Source of the DNA: Halorubellus sp034808145
Lineage (GTDB): Archaea; Halobacteriota; Halobacteria; Halobacteriales; Natrialbaceae
Length of the DNA stretch: 64,000 bases
Reading direction: 5' to 3'
Assembly: GCF_034808145.1 (NCBI RefSeq)
Contig: NZ_JAXHGM010000013.1
Coordinates: forward strand, 27,776-91,775
Positions within the stretch are counted from its first letter, which is position 1. Each line of letters opens with the position of its first letter. The translations under genes were made by a program, and so were the position numbers. Positions 17,158 to 25,883 of this stretch are shown here, piece by piece. Below the pieces are notes generated by a model. It saw only the letters and a list, made by a program, of their open reading frames with translations, did no database searches and had not been told where the DNA came from.

Positions 17158-18054
17158 ATGCCGCCGTGCCACATCTGCGGGGACAACACCGGCCTCACAT
17201 ACACCTGTAACGAATGTGGCAAAAAATACTGTAGCGACCACCGGCTACCGGAAGCCCATCGGTGCAATGCACTCGCAACTAGCTCTGCGAAACCCCTTGG
17301 GCCAGATGCGCACTCTAGTAAAGGACTTTCTGAGCATGCAGCGCGTCACGAGCGAGTTCGAAACAAACACGTCGAAAAAACGGACTTTCGAACGGACATC
17401 ACGGGTAGGGAGGCGTCAAAGAACCGCTCGCGGGAGCGGGAAAAACCACCAGAAGAAGACCAATATCAGTGTCCAAACTGCAAGGACTATTTCTACATCA
17501 GACGTGCCTGCAACGTGTGCGGGACGCAGTACTGCAATGACTGTCGCCCACCGAATAACCACGTTTGCCAGGACACACCGGGAGCAAACCCAAACGAGCG
17601 TTCGGCTAATAACGGCCATGCCACGAACTCCTCAAGGGCAGGGTCCACGTCGTGGGCAACACATTCGGATTCTCCAGAACACCAATCAGGCGGACAGGGC
17701 CATCGGAGTGGCCGGCGGTACAGTATTTGGGCCATGAACAAGATCAAGTCTCTATCTCCCAAATCGGCACTCAATTGGTTTAAAATAGATTACTGGAAGT
17801 TGTTAATCGACGTTAAAATTGAGGCACAGAAAGCTATGGGCTATGCATTCTATCTGGCTGCGACGATTACGTTAGTTGCCATCCCGATAATTGCATGGTA
17901 CATGTCGGACTCTTTTGCAGTGTTCGCAGGTATGTCCCTATTTATTTTTGTTGAAGGTGCGGTGGGATTCTTGATTGTATGGGGCATCATTTCTGCAATC
18001 TTGGTTCCAGTCTGGTTGATCGTTTGGGGGTCCAGGCAGGCACTAAATATATAA
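17158..18054 (+). CDS. Double AN1 zinc-finger membrane protein
   Basis: This encodes 298 residues. Two AN1-type zinc fingers are visible: CHICGDNTGLTYTCNECGKKYCSDHRLPEAHRC (residues 4-36, interrupted in the text as CHIC, CNEC, CSDH, HRC) and a second with CPNC, CNVC, CNDC, HVC (about 105-137). A long Ser/Asn/Gly linker follows, then hydrophobic segments at about 229-250 and 260-292. AN1 fingers bind ubiquitin-like or protein partners; in archaea the role is unknown. The second finger replaces the usual His of the CxxH motif with Cys. GC content is lower than in neighbours, and it follows a transposase relic, so it may have come in by transfer. Confidence 0.7.
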   Translation: MPPCHICGDNTGLTYTCNECGKKYCSDHRLPEAHRCNALATSSAKPLGPDAHSSKGLSEHAARHERVRNKHVEKTDFRTDITGREASKNRSREREKPPEEDQYQCPNCKDYFYIRRACNVCGTQYCNDCRPPNNHVCQDTPGANPNERSANNGHATNSSRAGSTSWATHSDSPEHQSGGQGHRSGRRYSIWAMNKIKSLSPKSALNWFKIDYWKLLIDVKIEAQKAMGYAFYLAATITLVAIPIIAWYMSDSFAVFAGMSLFIFVEGAVGFLIVWGIISAILVPVWLIVWGSRQALNI

Positions 18055-18415
18055 TGATAAACTCATCCCTATTTGCATAGATTGGTGGGCCATAGCGAAA
18101 TCGGCTTGTTGAAGGCATCCTCTGTATCTCGCACGGAGCTTCTGACAAGAAGCGAGGCTATCACAACCCGTCGCGTTACGTCCTTCGCCTGTATCTATCA
18201 ATTGCTGCCTCTGGGATTTAGGGTGTGAACGTACGGGTTAACCAACAGAGAACCACTATCCTCACCGTTGTTGGTTAATTCAGATGGAGGCTTCGAATCT
18301 ATCCCGCCGAATAGAGAACGCAGTCTCCACGGGAGGCGTTCAATGTCGAGTCCGGCGGCGAAGAGCATACTCGATACTGTTTCTCTCGTCCCGTACGGAC
18401 TGCGACACATCACTC
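18055..18415. other. Intergenic stretch with operator-like repeat
   Basis: About 360 bp without a convincing gene. It contains an IS-end-like GGCTTGTTGAAGGC (18103-18116), a short open segment too small to assign, and the 41-bp inverted repeat listed next. Confidence 0.45.
18238..18278. promoter_or_regulatory. 41-bp inverted repeat, copy 1
   Basis: TTAACCAACA, a 19-nt spacer and GTTGTTGGTTAA. The same arms with exactly the same spacer length recur at 63429-63469. The spacer sequences differ, so the arms and the distance are what is kept. It is a probable dimer or tetramer protein-binding site. Confidence 0.65.
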
Positions 18416-19000
18416 ATGACTGAGACGACTCCCAGTTCGATCCACCAGCAGTTCGCGTTCACCGACGATGGCGAGCTCGAGCCGACCAGCGAGTCCGTCG
18501 AGACCTCGCTGGCGGATTTCGGCGCAAATATCGACGCGCGTGAACGCAAATCACGACCTGACCAACCCACTGCCAGCAGCATCTTCTGTGACGACCGCCC
18601 ACTCGACGACACCAGCAGAGAAGGCGAGCAGGAGACGCTGTATCCCGACGTGGACGACGACCAACAGGCCCTCGACGGCAGCCAGACGAGCACCATCTCG
18701 ACATTCTCGACCGCCGAGAGCACCGAGACGTCGCCTGCCCCACGCTACGATCGGGCACTCGCCCAAACCGTCGAGATGCACGACGTCGATACGGCGTTGT
18801 GGGCAGTCGACGGCATCGGCGAACACACCACGAGCGTGCTGATGTTGGCGGGTGTCACCGACCAGGTCGAACTTGCGATCGCCTGGACTGACCCGAACGA
18901 GCGCGCCGATCTCGAACGTACGCTCGAAGCGCTGCCGGAGAACTGTCAGTATACCGTCCGCGAGACCGCAGCCAGCCTCTGGCGGTATCTCCACCGCTAA
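18416..19000 (+). CDS. Hypothetical acidic protein
   Basis: A 194-residue protein from the ATG at 18416. An earlier in-frame ATG at 18284 would add a Cys/Arg-rich stretch unlike haloarchaeal proteins. The first 120 residues are acidic, Ser/Thr-rich and probably disordered. The last 70 (YDRALAQTVEMHDVDTALWAVDGIGEHTTSVLMLAGVTDQVELAIAWTDPNERADLERTLEALPE) form a compact helical domain. The conserved inverted repeat lies about 140 bp upstream. Function unknown. Confidence 0.6.
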   Translation: MTETTPSSIHQQFAFTDDGELEPTSESVETSLADFGANIDARERKSRPDQPTASSIFCDDRPLDDTSREGEQETLYPDVDDDQQALDGSQTSTISTFSTAESTETSPAPRYDRALAQTVEMHDVDTALWAVDGIGEHTTSVLMLAGVTDQVELAIAWTDPNERADLERTLEALPENCQYTVRETAASLWRYLHR

Positions 19001-19038
19001 CTCCTCTCGCGTTCTCTTCACCTCTCCTCTGCCTCATG

Positions 19039-19077
19039 TTTAAATACGATTCCGCGTACAGACACGGTAGCCCGATG
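19039..19077 (+). promoter_or_regulatory. TATA box, leaderless start
   Basis: TTTAAATA (19039-19046) lies about 30 bp before the ATG at 19075. This is the distance expected for a leaderless haloarchaeal transcript and argues against the ATG at 19036, which precedes the box. Confidence 0.55.
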
Positions 19078-19950
19078 GTCACGGACCCAAACCCACTCTA
19101 TGACCCCAAAGACGTCTATGGTACCGGCGCCGTCACCGACCCCGCCCTCGACGACCATACCCAACGCGACCACCAGGAATGCCCTGGGTGTGGCCAGCCT
19201 ATGCCCGCCAACCGTGACCAGTGCAAAGACTGCCAGATTGACCACAGTAGCTCCAACCCCACGAGCACGCCATCGGCCACGTACGAGTGGCAGCCCGACC
19301 GCGTCGCGGTGGTCGTCGTCGATGAAACGCTGGACACGCTCGCGCAAGCGCTCGCCCGGACCGCTTTCCGGCGGCGTGGTCTCGAGGGCACTACGCCATC
19401 ACGCTCGAAGGCGAGCGTCCGCCTCCTGGACGATCTCGGCGCGTTCGAACTGAGTCATCTTGCCGGCGCCGACTGGCGTGACATCGACGCGCTCGCCAAG
19501 CCAGGAACTAGCGACGCGCAAGCCCTCCTGAATGCTGTCCGCGAGCAGGACACCGCCCAACCCGTCGTGTACGACCCCGATGGCAACCCGCTCGAGAACG
19601 TCGCCGACGTCGACGATGGATGGCTGGTCGCCGGCGTCCTCCGGCACAAGGTCCGAACGTTCGAGAACCGTCCGACGCGTGTCCTCGAGTGCCGTAAGTG
19701 TGGAACGACGCCGCACGCGCACCGCGGCCGCGAGCGCGTCGACGCTCGCATCGACGACCCACTCCTCACCGCTCCCGATCTCTGGACGTGCAAGGCCTGT
19801 CGCCGAACGCGAACCGGACCAAAGCCCGAGTCCAAGACAGATAGCTGTGACCGGGAGTGGCCTGACACCATCGAGCAGGAACGCGCCCACGAGGACGACG
19901 CGATCGGCACCGAGATGGCCGAGTACATCGAGACGCATCGTCGCAACTGA
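19075..19950 (+). CDS. Multi-zinc-ribbon hypothetical protein
   Basis: This encodes 291 residues if it starts at 19075, downstream of a TATA box. CPGC and CKDC form a zinc ribbon near residues 37-56, and CRKC plus CKAC form a second in the C-terminal part, around an HAHRGRERVDARIDD segment. The middle has a helical region (VVVVDETLDTLAQALARTAFRRRG) followed by LLDDLGAFELSHLAGADWRDIDAL, which looks like a small DNA-binding domain. No family is recognised. Haloarchaeal plasmids carry similar zinc-ribbon proteins of unknown role. Confidence 0.6.
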   Translation: MVTDPNPLYDPKDVYGTGAVTDPALDDHTQRDHQECPGCGQPMPANRDQCKDCQIDHSSSNPTSTPSATYEWQPDRVAVVVVDETLDTLAQALARTAFRRRGLEGTTPSRSKASVRLLDDLGAFELSHLAGADWRDIDALAKPGTSDAQALLNAVREQDTAQPVVYDPDGNPLENVADVDDGWLVAGVLRHKVRTFENRPTRVLECRKCGTTPHAHRGRERVDARIDDPLLTAPDLWTCKACRRTRTGPKPESKTDSCDREWPDTIEQERAHEDDAIGTEMAEYIETHRRN

Positions 19951-20054
19951 ACGCAGTTACTGATGTGCGTGGTGATTCTCGGTCTCTGAAGGGCTGACAG
20001 GCGGTTCACCAACACTGTCCAGTGGTCGGTATCGCCGCAAGTTCTATAGTCTAC

Positions 20055-20070
20055 TATCTCATTAGAGATA
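20055..20070. promoter_or_regulatory. Palindrome upstream of HTH gene
   Basis: TATCTC and GAGATA pair perfectly around ATTA, 46 bp before the start of the HTH protein gene. This is a plausible self-regulation operator. Confidence 0.45.
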
Positions 20071-20115
20071 CCTAAGCGCGAGCCAATTGACGCGGCTATC
20101 GAGAGGATCCACACA

Positions 20116-20799
20116 ATGATAGATATGATGGATGCCACCGCTGCAAAGATCGTTTTAGGGATACAGCGTGGTGATTCTATCAATCGTGTTGCGAGCAAGA
20201 TTGGTGTCTCGTACTCGTGGGTGTACGACTGGATCGAACGGTTAGAAGCTGCAGAGATTATCGGTAATGATGATAATGGACTTCGAGTTGTCGACCATGA
20301 GTTGCGCCAGCAGTACGCCGAGATGATGGCTGCATTGTACAGTCGCGACACCATCTCCCAGGAGGATGCGTACGTGATCCCGCACTTCGCCGGGATGGAG
20401 TTCGCGTACACGGAGATTGACGCGGCGTACGTCTGGACGCACGGCGGCTACCAGATCGCCCGTGGTCATGACGACTATCCGGTCTTCATCGAAGTCCACG
20501 ACAGGGACGTAGAGCGGTGGATCGCCTTCTTCGACCAGTTCGGTGTCGACACGACGATCAATGAGCGTCCCGATGCCAGCGCCGTCAACGGGAACGTCCA
20601 TTACGTGTTGTTCCCGAAGACCGACGGAATCGAAGCCGAGTGGGTCGACGGCAATCCCGTCATCCCGTTGGACGACGCCGTCGACCAGATGATGGCGAAC
20701 CGGCCAGCGTACGAGCCCGCCTTGGAGATCATCGCCGACGAGTACGACAGGGATATCGACGCCTCACACCACGGGGCGACGAGCACAGACGGTTCCTAG
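20116..20799 (+). CDS. HTH-domain regulatory protein
   Basis: This encodes 227 residues. The N-terminal 55 residues form a helix-turn-helix (AAKIVLGIQRGDSINRVASKIGVSYSWVYDWIERLEAAEII). The remaining residues are an acidic alpha/beta domain with no recognised signature (EIDAAYVWTHGGYQIARGHDDYPVFIEVHDRD). Related haloarchaeal proteins with this N-terminal HTH are frequent on plasmids and near mobile DNA. A perfect palindrome (20055-20070) and the AT-rich upstream region suggest self-regulation. Confidence 0.7.
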   Translation: MIDMMDATAAKIVLGIQRGDSINRVASKIGVSYSWVYDWIERLEAAEIIGNDDNGLRVVDHELRQQYAEMMAALYSRDTISQEDAYVIPHFAGMEFAYTEIDAAYVWTHGGYQIARGHDDYPVFIEVHDRDVERWIAFFDQFGVDTTINERPDASAVNGNVHYVLFPKTDGIEAEWVDGNPVIPLDDAVDQMMANRPAYEPALEIIADEYDRDIDASHHGATSTDGS

Positions 20800-20914
20800 C
20801 TCCCAACCTGGTATGGAGATCATTTCGCCGGGTGTGCGAGCTGGTGCGCACTGAATCTATGGGGATATAGTGCTGGTCGGAAGTCCTATATTCCTTCATT
20901 GTGATTGGTGAGAT

Positions 20915-21505
20915 ATGAGGAATCCAGCGGATGCGCCACCATACGAAGATGTAAACGACGCCGTTACGGACGACTGGGTCGACGAGACGACCCCGTACGA
21001 GCGTGTTCGACAGGTGGTCGCGCACACGTACTCGCCAGTCACAGCTGAGGCGGCCGCTGACCAGGCCCAGACTGCAACGAAGACTGCACGCAAGCATCTG
21101 GACGCGCTCGCAGACGAGGGCTTCGTCACAACTACGCCGGGCAAGCATGGAGCGACGACGTACCGTCGCTCGCCCGAGTCACTCGTCGTCGAACAGGCCG
21201 CCGACATCCTCCAGCACGTCTCGACAGACGAACTCGTCTCGCGAATCACCGACATGCGGGAGCAACTCGAAAACTTTCGGGCCGAATACGGCGTCGACTC
21301 CCCCGAAGAGCTAACGGTCGCCCAGACGAATCAGACGCTAACGGATACCGACGAAGAGCAGACGAGGATTGATCCTGAGGTTTTACAGGAGTGGCAGACG
21401 ACGCGACGTAACCTCGCGTTTGCAAACGCCGCATTGTCGATCGCGAATGCGGAGCGATTCGTCGATGGGGACCGACAACACATGGACGGCAGTCTCACCG
21501 CCTGA
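20915..21505 (+). CDS. Winged-helix protein, possible antitoxin
   Basis: This encodes 196 residues. Residues about 27-75 form an ArsR/TrmB-like winged helix (YERVRQVVAHTYSPVTAEAAADQAQTATKTARKHLDALADEGFVTTTP). A helical C-terminal half (DMREQLENFRAEYG and following) resembles a haloarchaeal-only family of wHTH proteins with a dimerising tail. The next gene starts three bases after its stop and encodes a possible TumE-like toxin, so the pair may be a toxin-antitoxin module with this protein as the DNA-binding partner. Confidence 0.65.
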   Translation: MRNPADAPPYEDVNDAVTDDWVDETTPYERVRQVVAHTYSPVTAEAAADQAQTATKTARKHLDALADEGFVTTTPGKHGATTYRRSPESLVVEQAADILQHVSTDELVSRITDMREQLENFRAEYGVDSPEELTVAQTNQTLTDTDEEQTRIDPEVLQEWQTTRRNLAFANAALSIANAERFVDGDRQHMDGSLTA

Positions 21506-21508
21506 TCG

Positions 21509-21991
21509 ATGGCGGATATACCGAAAACAGACGAATCCCACTCTCTTCGGGGCCCGATCGACCGCGCAGCCCTCCTCACGATTCGTGACGTCATCGACCG
21601 CGAAGAACCACTCGCCACGCCAGCACTCGACGACTATCTGAATCCGACGACTGTCGAGGTCCAGTTGGATGACGGCCTTCAGGCAGCGACGGCTGCGCGC
21701 ATCGACATCCAGTGGACGACCAGAGACGACTACAAATTCCACTACACAGACACCGAGGACGTCAACTTCCGCTGGGGGAACCATCCTCACGACGGCGACT
21801 ACATCAACGCATATGGACTAGCGCACTATCATCCACCGCCGGACGCATCCTCGAACCCTGAGGGGGTGGAGGATTCCTGTATCGAGCAGTCCCTCGAAAT
21901 CCTGGTCACCCGTGCCGTTCTGAGACTCTGGCGGACAGCCTACCACCGAGAGTCGTATGAACCACTGAACGCCGCTAGCAACCCTCCTTGA
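21509..21991 (+). CDS. Possible TumE-like toxin (DUF6516-like)
   Basis: This encodes 160 residues. The central segment YKFHYTDTEDVNFRWGNHPHDGDY followed by AHYHPPP (about 75-110) matches the FRWDN-x-PHH pattern with a later His-rich motif seen in TumE (DUF6516) proteins, which are RNase toxins paired with HTH antitoxins. It starts three bases after a winged-helix gene, the expected arrangement. The N-terminal 60 residues and the helical C-terminus are less informative. The assignment rests on motif resemblance. Confidence 0.5.
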   Translation: MADIPKTDESHSLRGPIDRAALLTIRDVIDREEPLATPALDDYLNPTTVEVQLDDGLQAATAARIDIQWTTRDDYKFHYTDTEDVNFRWGNHPHDGDYINAYGLAHYHPPPDASSNPEGVEDSCIEQSLEILVTRAVLRLWRTAYHRESYEPLNAASNPP

Positions 21992-22074
21992 CAGCCGCCT
22001 TAGCCCATCTATGGGTGACAGACGTCGTGGAGGCGCAGGACCTCGTGGCAACCTGACGTTCTCGCTTGCGAGTA

Positions 22075-22116
22075 CTGTTTATCAGTCCCCTGGCGGAGTG
22101 GAGGAACCCTTAGATG
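22075..22116 (+). promoter_or_regulatory. T-box and GGAGG leader
   Basis: GTTTATCAGT is followed by CCCCTGGCGGAGTGGAGG. GGAGG (22100-22104) is nine bases before the ATG at 22114, and part of it can pair with the upstream CCCCT. Confidence 0.5.
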
Positions 22117-22245
22117 GCAGCGAACCCACCAGCCGATAATCCAGTAGTGCCTGCTCTCCGACTCAAGCTCCCACCCGCAGTCGAGCATCAACTTGCTCAA
22201 CGGACGGGCGAGATCTTCACTGGCGGCCCGTACCAGAATCGATGA
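22114..22245 (+). CDS. Short hypothetical protein (43 aa)
   Basis: The ATG follows a GGAGG ribosome-binding site. 43 codons, Pro/Ala-rich, ending with a stop that overlaps the ATG of the next gene (ATGA). The leader and the overlap argue for translation. Function unknown. Confidence 0.5.
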   Translation: MAANPPADNPVVPALRLKLPPAVEHQLAQRTGEIFTGGPYQNR

Positions 22246-22544
22246 CGACGGTCGCCCTCGACTCCGGTGACGACATCACGGTCCCGAATCCCAGTCTCGA
22301 CACCGGGCAGTCGCTCGCGAGCGGGCTGACGGCGGCACGCCAGGACGTCCTCGACGCAGACCCCACTGACCCGGACGAGGCCGTCAGCGCGACGCTGCGC
22401 GCCCTCGAACGCCACCTCCCAGAGATGTCGCTCCCGGACGTCCTCGAACTCCGGGTGCTCGTCGACACCGACGCGAGCGACCCCGAATCGGCGTTCGTCG
22501 CCACGACCGAACAGGCACTCGACCACCTCTCAAACTGGCACTAG
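22242..22544 (+). CDS. Hypothetical acidic protein
   Basis: 100 residues, Asp/Ala/Thr-rich. The second half is helical (EAVSATLRALERHLPEMSLPDVLELRVLVD). It is coupled to the 43-codon frame upstream by a 4-bp overlap. No family is recognised. Confidence 0.6.
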   Translation: MTTVALDSGDDITVPNPSLDTGQSLASGLTAARQDVLDADPTDPDEAVSATLRALERHLPEMSLPDVLELRVLVDTDASDPESAFVATTEQALDHLSNWH

Positions 22545-22566
22545 ACAGCCCTCTCACCCTTCACGA

Positions 22567-23634
22567 ATGTCCACGCAATCCACCCATCAGTCGACCGTAT
22601 CGTTCACCACCCGCCACGACCTCACGTTCACGCCGACCGAACCCCCGGACGACCACCGCTCGTTCTCGCGAGACACCATCGTCGAGGGCGTGGCGTGCAC
22701 GCAACTCAGCGGTTACCAGACCGTCAAAGGCCGAAAACGCGAACTCAGCTGTTCGCCCATCGACGGCTACTGGGTCACCGACGACGCCGACGCAGTACGC
22801 GAGTACGTCGACGCGTTCGGCGACACGGTGTGGCCGATTCCGGAGACGTACACGGCGTTCGATGAGTTCGAACGGTATCTCGGCGAGATGGACGGCGCGA
22901 GCCGCCGGTACGGCTACGGCATCGACGCCACCCAACTCGAGAAAGCCCTACGACTGCTCACCGGCGGTGGCCACTACGACCACGACGCGTACACGCTAGT
23001 CGCGTGCGGCCGCAAACCGTTCGTGCTCGCTGGGCCCGAGGGCGTGCTGCTCTCGCGGCCGGGACACATCGCGCGCCCCGAGGATGAGTCACAGTGCCCG
23101 CAGCGGACCATCACCGGGTCGCTGGCGCGTTCGGGGGGCGAATACGCCCTGGATGTCGAAGAGGCGAACCCGTCGATTCTCGACGGTATCCAGCGTCTCA
23201 TCAAACTCGCCGACGACGCCTACGAGCAGTGCATCACCAGCCACGAGGGAGCGCCACACTCAGCATCGTCGTTCCATTTCTTCGAAACCCAGAAAGGGGC
23301 GTCCGTGAAGGTGAGCGCCGAGACGCTGGAGACACTCGGCCGACTCAAGACCCACCACCGTGACGTCTCCGTCTACGGGGGCACGACTGTCGACGTTCCA
23401 AGAGCGTCAAAGACGGTCGACGTCGCATGGGACGAACCCGACCAACTCGTCGGCGACACGCAACATGGCGCACCCGTGGTCGGATACGACGTCGAGTGGG
23501 AGACGCGCGGCCGACGCCGCTTCTCGGTACTCGTGGTGCGAACGCACCGGCTCGTCGAACGCGAGCAACTCGACACGACGCTGTACGTCCTGCGCTCGAC
23601 CTCGCACGAACTCGAGCGCGTCGACCACTGGTAG
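22567..23634 (+). CDS. Hypothetical protein
   Basis: 355 residues with no recognised domain. The sequence alternates beta-rich segments (HDLTFTPTEPPDDHRSF, GYWVTDDADAVREYVDAFGDTVW, DAYTLVACGRKPFVLAGPEGVLLSRPG) and helices. A C-terminal beta region (GRRRFSVLVVRTHRLVEREQLDTTLYVLRSTSHELERVDHW) ends the protein. It starts 22 bases after the preceding gene in the same direction, so it probably belongs to a four-gene unit with it and the short gene that follows. Confidence 0.7.
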   Translation: MSTQSTHQSTVSFTTRHDLTFTPTEPPDDHRSFSRDTIVEGVACTQLSGYQTVKGRKRELSCSPIDGYWVTDDADAVREYVDAFGDTVWPIPETYTAFDEFERYLGEMDGASRRYGYGIDATQLEKALRLLTGGGHYDHDAYTLVACGRKPFVLAGPEGVLLSRPGHIARPEDESQCPQRTITGSLARSGGEYALDVEEANPSILDGIQRLIKLADDAYEQCITSHEGAPHSASSFHFFETQKGASVKVSAETLETLGRLKTHHRDVSVYGGTTVDVPRASKTVDVAWDEPDQLVGDTQHGAPVVGYDVEWETRGRRRFSVLVVRTHRLVEREQLDTTLYVLRSTSHELERVDHW

Positions 23635-23640
23635 CCGGAG

Positions 23641-23880
23641 ATGTCTGCGACGACTGACCGGACGCCAGACGATCGAACCGTGCCGGTGTTGGACGCCCTC
23701 CCACCAGAGACGCTGGTCGAGACCGCGAACCCGGACCTGATTCGGGCCGCTCTTGAACTCCTGGAGTCTGTCGACGACGTCAAACGCGTGGTCGCTGCCG
23801 AGAACCAGCACCGCGCCCGCCCAGGCGTCCTCCGGCTATGCCAGGAGCGCGCCAGGCAACTCCGTCAGTCCTCGAACTGA
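23641..23880 (+). CDS. Small hypothetical protein
   Basis: 79 residues, starting six bases after the preceding stop. One predicted helical hairpin (NPDLIRAALELLESVDDVKRVVAAENQHRARPGVLRLCQERARQL). Its 3' end overlaps the minus-strand gene that follows by 16 bp. Function unknown. Confidence 0.55.
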   Translation: MSATTDRTPDDRTVPVLDALPPETLVETANPDLIRAALELLESVDDVKRVVAAENQHRARPGVLRLCQERARQLRQSSN

Positions 23881-24065
23881 CCGAACTTGGATGCATCCGG
23901 GTCGACACCAGCGGCGAGACCGCGAAGGTATTCGGCGACGATCGATCGTTCCTCGGTCGAGAGGTCCTTGCGAACACGGACTTCGGCGAGACCCCGATTG
24001 TCGTCACCGACGTCCGTCGGAACGTGATCGGCGAGGTCGAGTCGGTCAACGTGCCACTTGGTCAT
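23865..24065 (-). CDS. Small hypothetical protein
   Basis: 66 residues from the ATG at 24065, reading MTKWHVDRLDLADHVPTDVG and ending KFGQFED. The segment VRKDLSTEERSIVAEYLRGLAAGVDPDAS looks like a stable helical pair, and codon use is haloarchaeal on this strand. The plus-strand frame over the same bases lacks such character. Function unknown. Confidence 0.5.
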   Translation of the reverse strand: MTKWHVDRLDLADHVPTDVGDDNRGLAEVRVRKDLSTEERSIVAEYLRGLAAGVDPDASKFGQFED

Positions 24066-24251
24066 AGCACGAGAAGCGAACAGAGACACCTTGGAGGTGT
24101 TGACTTCGTTCTCCGTCGAGAGACTAAGATGAGTTCGCTAGTATACTGAATACGGGGAATGAATCGACGATTAGTCGGAATCATGGTGCCGGGCCTCTGA
24201 ATCGATGGATACAGAGTCCTCGTAGATCGGCAAATGTTTTCTCGACTAGTC

Positions 24252-24842
24252 TCAGGTTGTCCGGAGAACTTGATGTTTGGGCTCGTAGACTTCCCCTTTC
24301 TGTTTCAGCTTCTCAATCTCTATTTCGGCCCGTTCTTTAGTCAGACCAGCTGCAGTCAACATTCCTAGAACCTCGCCCAAAGGAGCTCCATCGTCGTTCC
24401 TCTCTTCAACTTCATCGATAACCTGCTTTATCGCCCGGGTTTTTTGACGACCGGACTTCACTTCGCCGTCTTCAGTTACGGGGAATTGTTCGCTGATGTT
24501 CTTAATCACGACTCTTTCGTCCTCTACGCCCACGAAATACGGTAGTTCTACTCGCTCGTTGATTCGGCTCGTAATTGTGTCGTAGGGGAGTTTAGCCTCG
24601 ATACGACCCGTCTCAATGTCGTAGGAGGTCTCCACAGTTGCGTCTTCTAATTCTTCAGTAATAATCTCTTCAATGTCATCAGCAAGTTCATCCAGAAGGC
24701 CGTCGACACGTTCGAGATGATCGTGAGCCATTTCGAGCTTCTCGGCAATGCCCTCGGTCGCTTCTCCCCTCGTGTTCATACACTTGGCAATAGCGGCAGA
24801 TAGTATAAAATTGGGTTCTATGCCAGCCCTGTCACACTCCAC
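24252..24842 (-). CDS. Protein with MCM-type C-terminal winged helix
   Basis: This encodes 196 residues from a GTG; an ATG 21 codons later is an alternative start. The last ~65 residues (TRAIKQVIDEVEERNDDGAPLGEVLGMLTAAGLTKERAEIEIEKLKQKGEVYEP) closely follow the winged helix found at the C-terminus of archaeal MCM helicases. The first 110 residues are a helical region (coiled coil around EKLEMAHDHLERVDGLLDELADDIEEIITEEL) and a short beta region with no helicase motifs. It may bind DNA or replication partners. A short inverted repeat (CGTTAG/CTAACG) lies upstream. Confidence 0.6.
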   Translation of the reverse strand: MECDRAGIEPNFILSAAIAKCMNTRGEATEGIAEKLEMAHDHLERVDGLLDELADDIEEIITEELEDATVETSYDIETGRIEAKLPYDTITSRINERVELPYFVGVEDERVVIKNISEQFPVTEDGEVKSGRQKTRAIKQVIDEVEERNDDGAPLGEVLGMLTAAGLTKERAEIEIEKLKQKGEVYEPKHQVLRTT

Positions 24843-25001
24843 AACCTTGTTTCGCTGAAATAATCGTTAGATCTGTAGGTATGCCTAACGGGATTTCCAT
24901 CGTGTCGGTGTCTGGAATGCGTGACGAGACAGACTCAGGCCGAATGAGAACTGTAGATTCAGTTGCAGAGGTTATAAACCAGCGACCCGTTCCGATTAGT
25001 A

Positions 25002-25883
25002 ATGAAACCGGCTGAGATGCCGTACGAACCCGGTGAGATCGTCCATATTCGTCACGACGGGGATTCCGAAGGGCGGACGCATCGCTTCGGCTGCGAGGTT
25101 CTGAGCGTTTCAGTGGCCGACGAGGTTAACGACTACACGTACACGCTTTTCTCGTTCGGCTGGGAGCGTGTTCTTGGTACGGATTATAGACACTCGCAGC
25201 TATACCCGTCACCTCGCGGCTATCCGAACATCGACGAGTTCCTTGGTGACGGCCACGTCCAGGGCGAGAGGCTTCTGGGGAAGTTCAAGCGGCGCGATCT
25301 GGAGGTGATCGATGAGTGCCTGATGGTGGTGGACAATGAGGCCGACGCGACGAAGGACTGGTTCAACGAGCTGCGGAAGGAGAATGTCGACCGCATCAAT
25401 TCCGTCTTTGCGGAACTCGTGCTGTTGTATCACCTACGGACAGTTTACGGGCGTGAACGGGTGTCGTTGAACGCGCGTGTTGGCGGGAAGGATTTTGATT
25501 TGCGCTTGACGACGGAAGAGGAAGACGTGTGGATCGAGGTGACGAAACCGGACTTCGCTGATTCTCTGTCCGAAGGTTCCGGGTGGGGGCTTCCGAAGAC
25601 CACGCAGAACTCCATCGACCGTAAACTCAAGAGCAAGTTTGAGGAGGCCCGCGATCGCGCTCCCGAGGATGCTGTCCTGATCCTTGGGATATACTGCGAG
25701 GAGCAGATAAATCAGGGCTTTGCGATGGGGCAATGGCTGGACGAGGAGTATTACGACGTTGGCGAGATTTGTGATGGGTGGCTCTCATATACTCACCTGA
25801 TCGACACGCAGATCGGGTATCAGTCCTTCACAGACGCCGGTGAGCGATGTCGGACTCTGTTTGACTGGATGGTCGAGGAGTGA
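25002..25883 (+). CDS. Possible PD-(D/E)XK nuclease
   Basis: 293 residues. Around residues 136-185 the spacing of acidic residues fits a restriction-endonuclease fold: Glu in FAELVLLYHL, Asp in GGKDFDLRL and the Glu-x-x-Lys in VWIEVTKPD. The N-terminal 100 residues and the helical C-terminus match nothing I know. It stands alone with an AT-rich promoter region upstream. The nuclease call rests on motif order only. Confidence 0.5.
   Translation: MKPAEMPYEPGEIVHIRHDGDSEGRTHRFGCEVLSVSVADEVNDYTYTLFSFGWERVLGTDYRHSQLYPSPRGYPNIDEFLGDGHVQGERLLGKFKRRDLEVIDECLMVVDNEADATKDWFNELRKENVDRINSVFAELVLLYHLRTVYGRERVSLNARVGGKDFDLRLTTEEEDVWIEVTKPDFADSLSEGSGWGLPKTTQNSIDRKLKSKFEEARDRAPEDAVLILGIYCEEQINQGFAMGQWLDEEYYDVGEICDGWLSYTHLIDTQIGYQSFTDAGERCRTLFDWMVEE

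Noticed and set aside
18103..18230. Short open segment after an IS-end-like motif
   Set aside because: About 40 codons without a start, bounded by stops; it could be the tail of a lost gene but cannot be assigned.
23838..24149. Plus-strand frame of 103 codons
   Set aside because: It overlaps the minus-strand 66-residue gene, which has better composition, and starts inside the previous gene.
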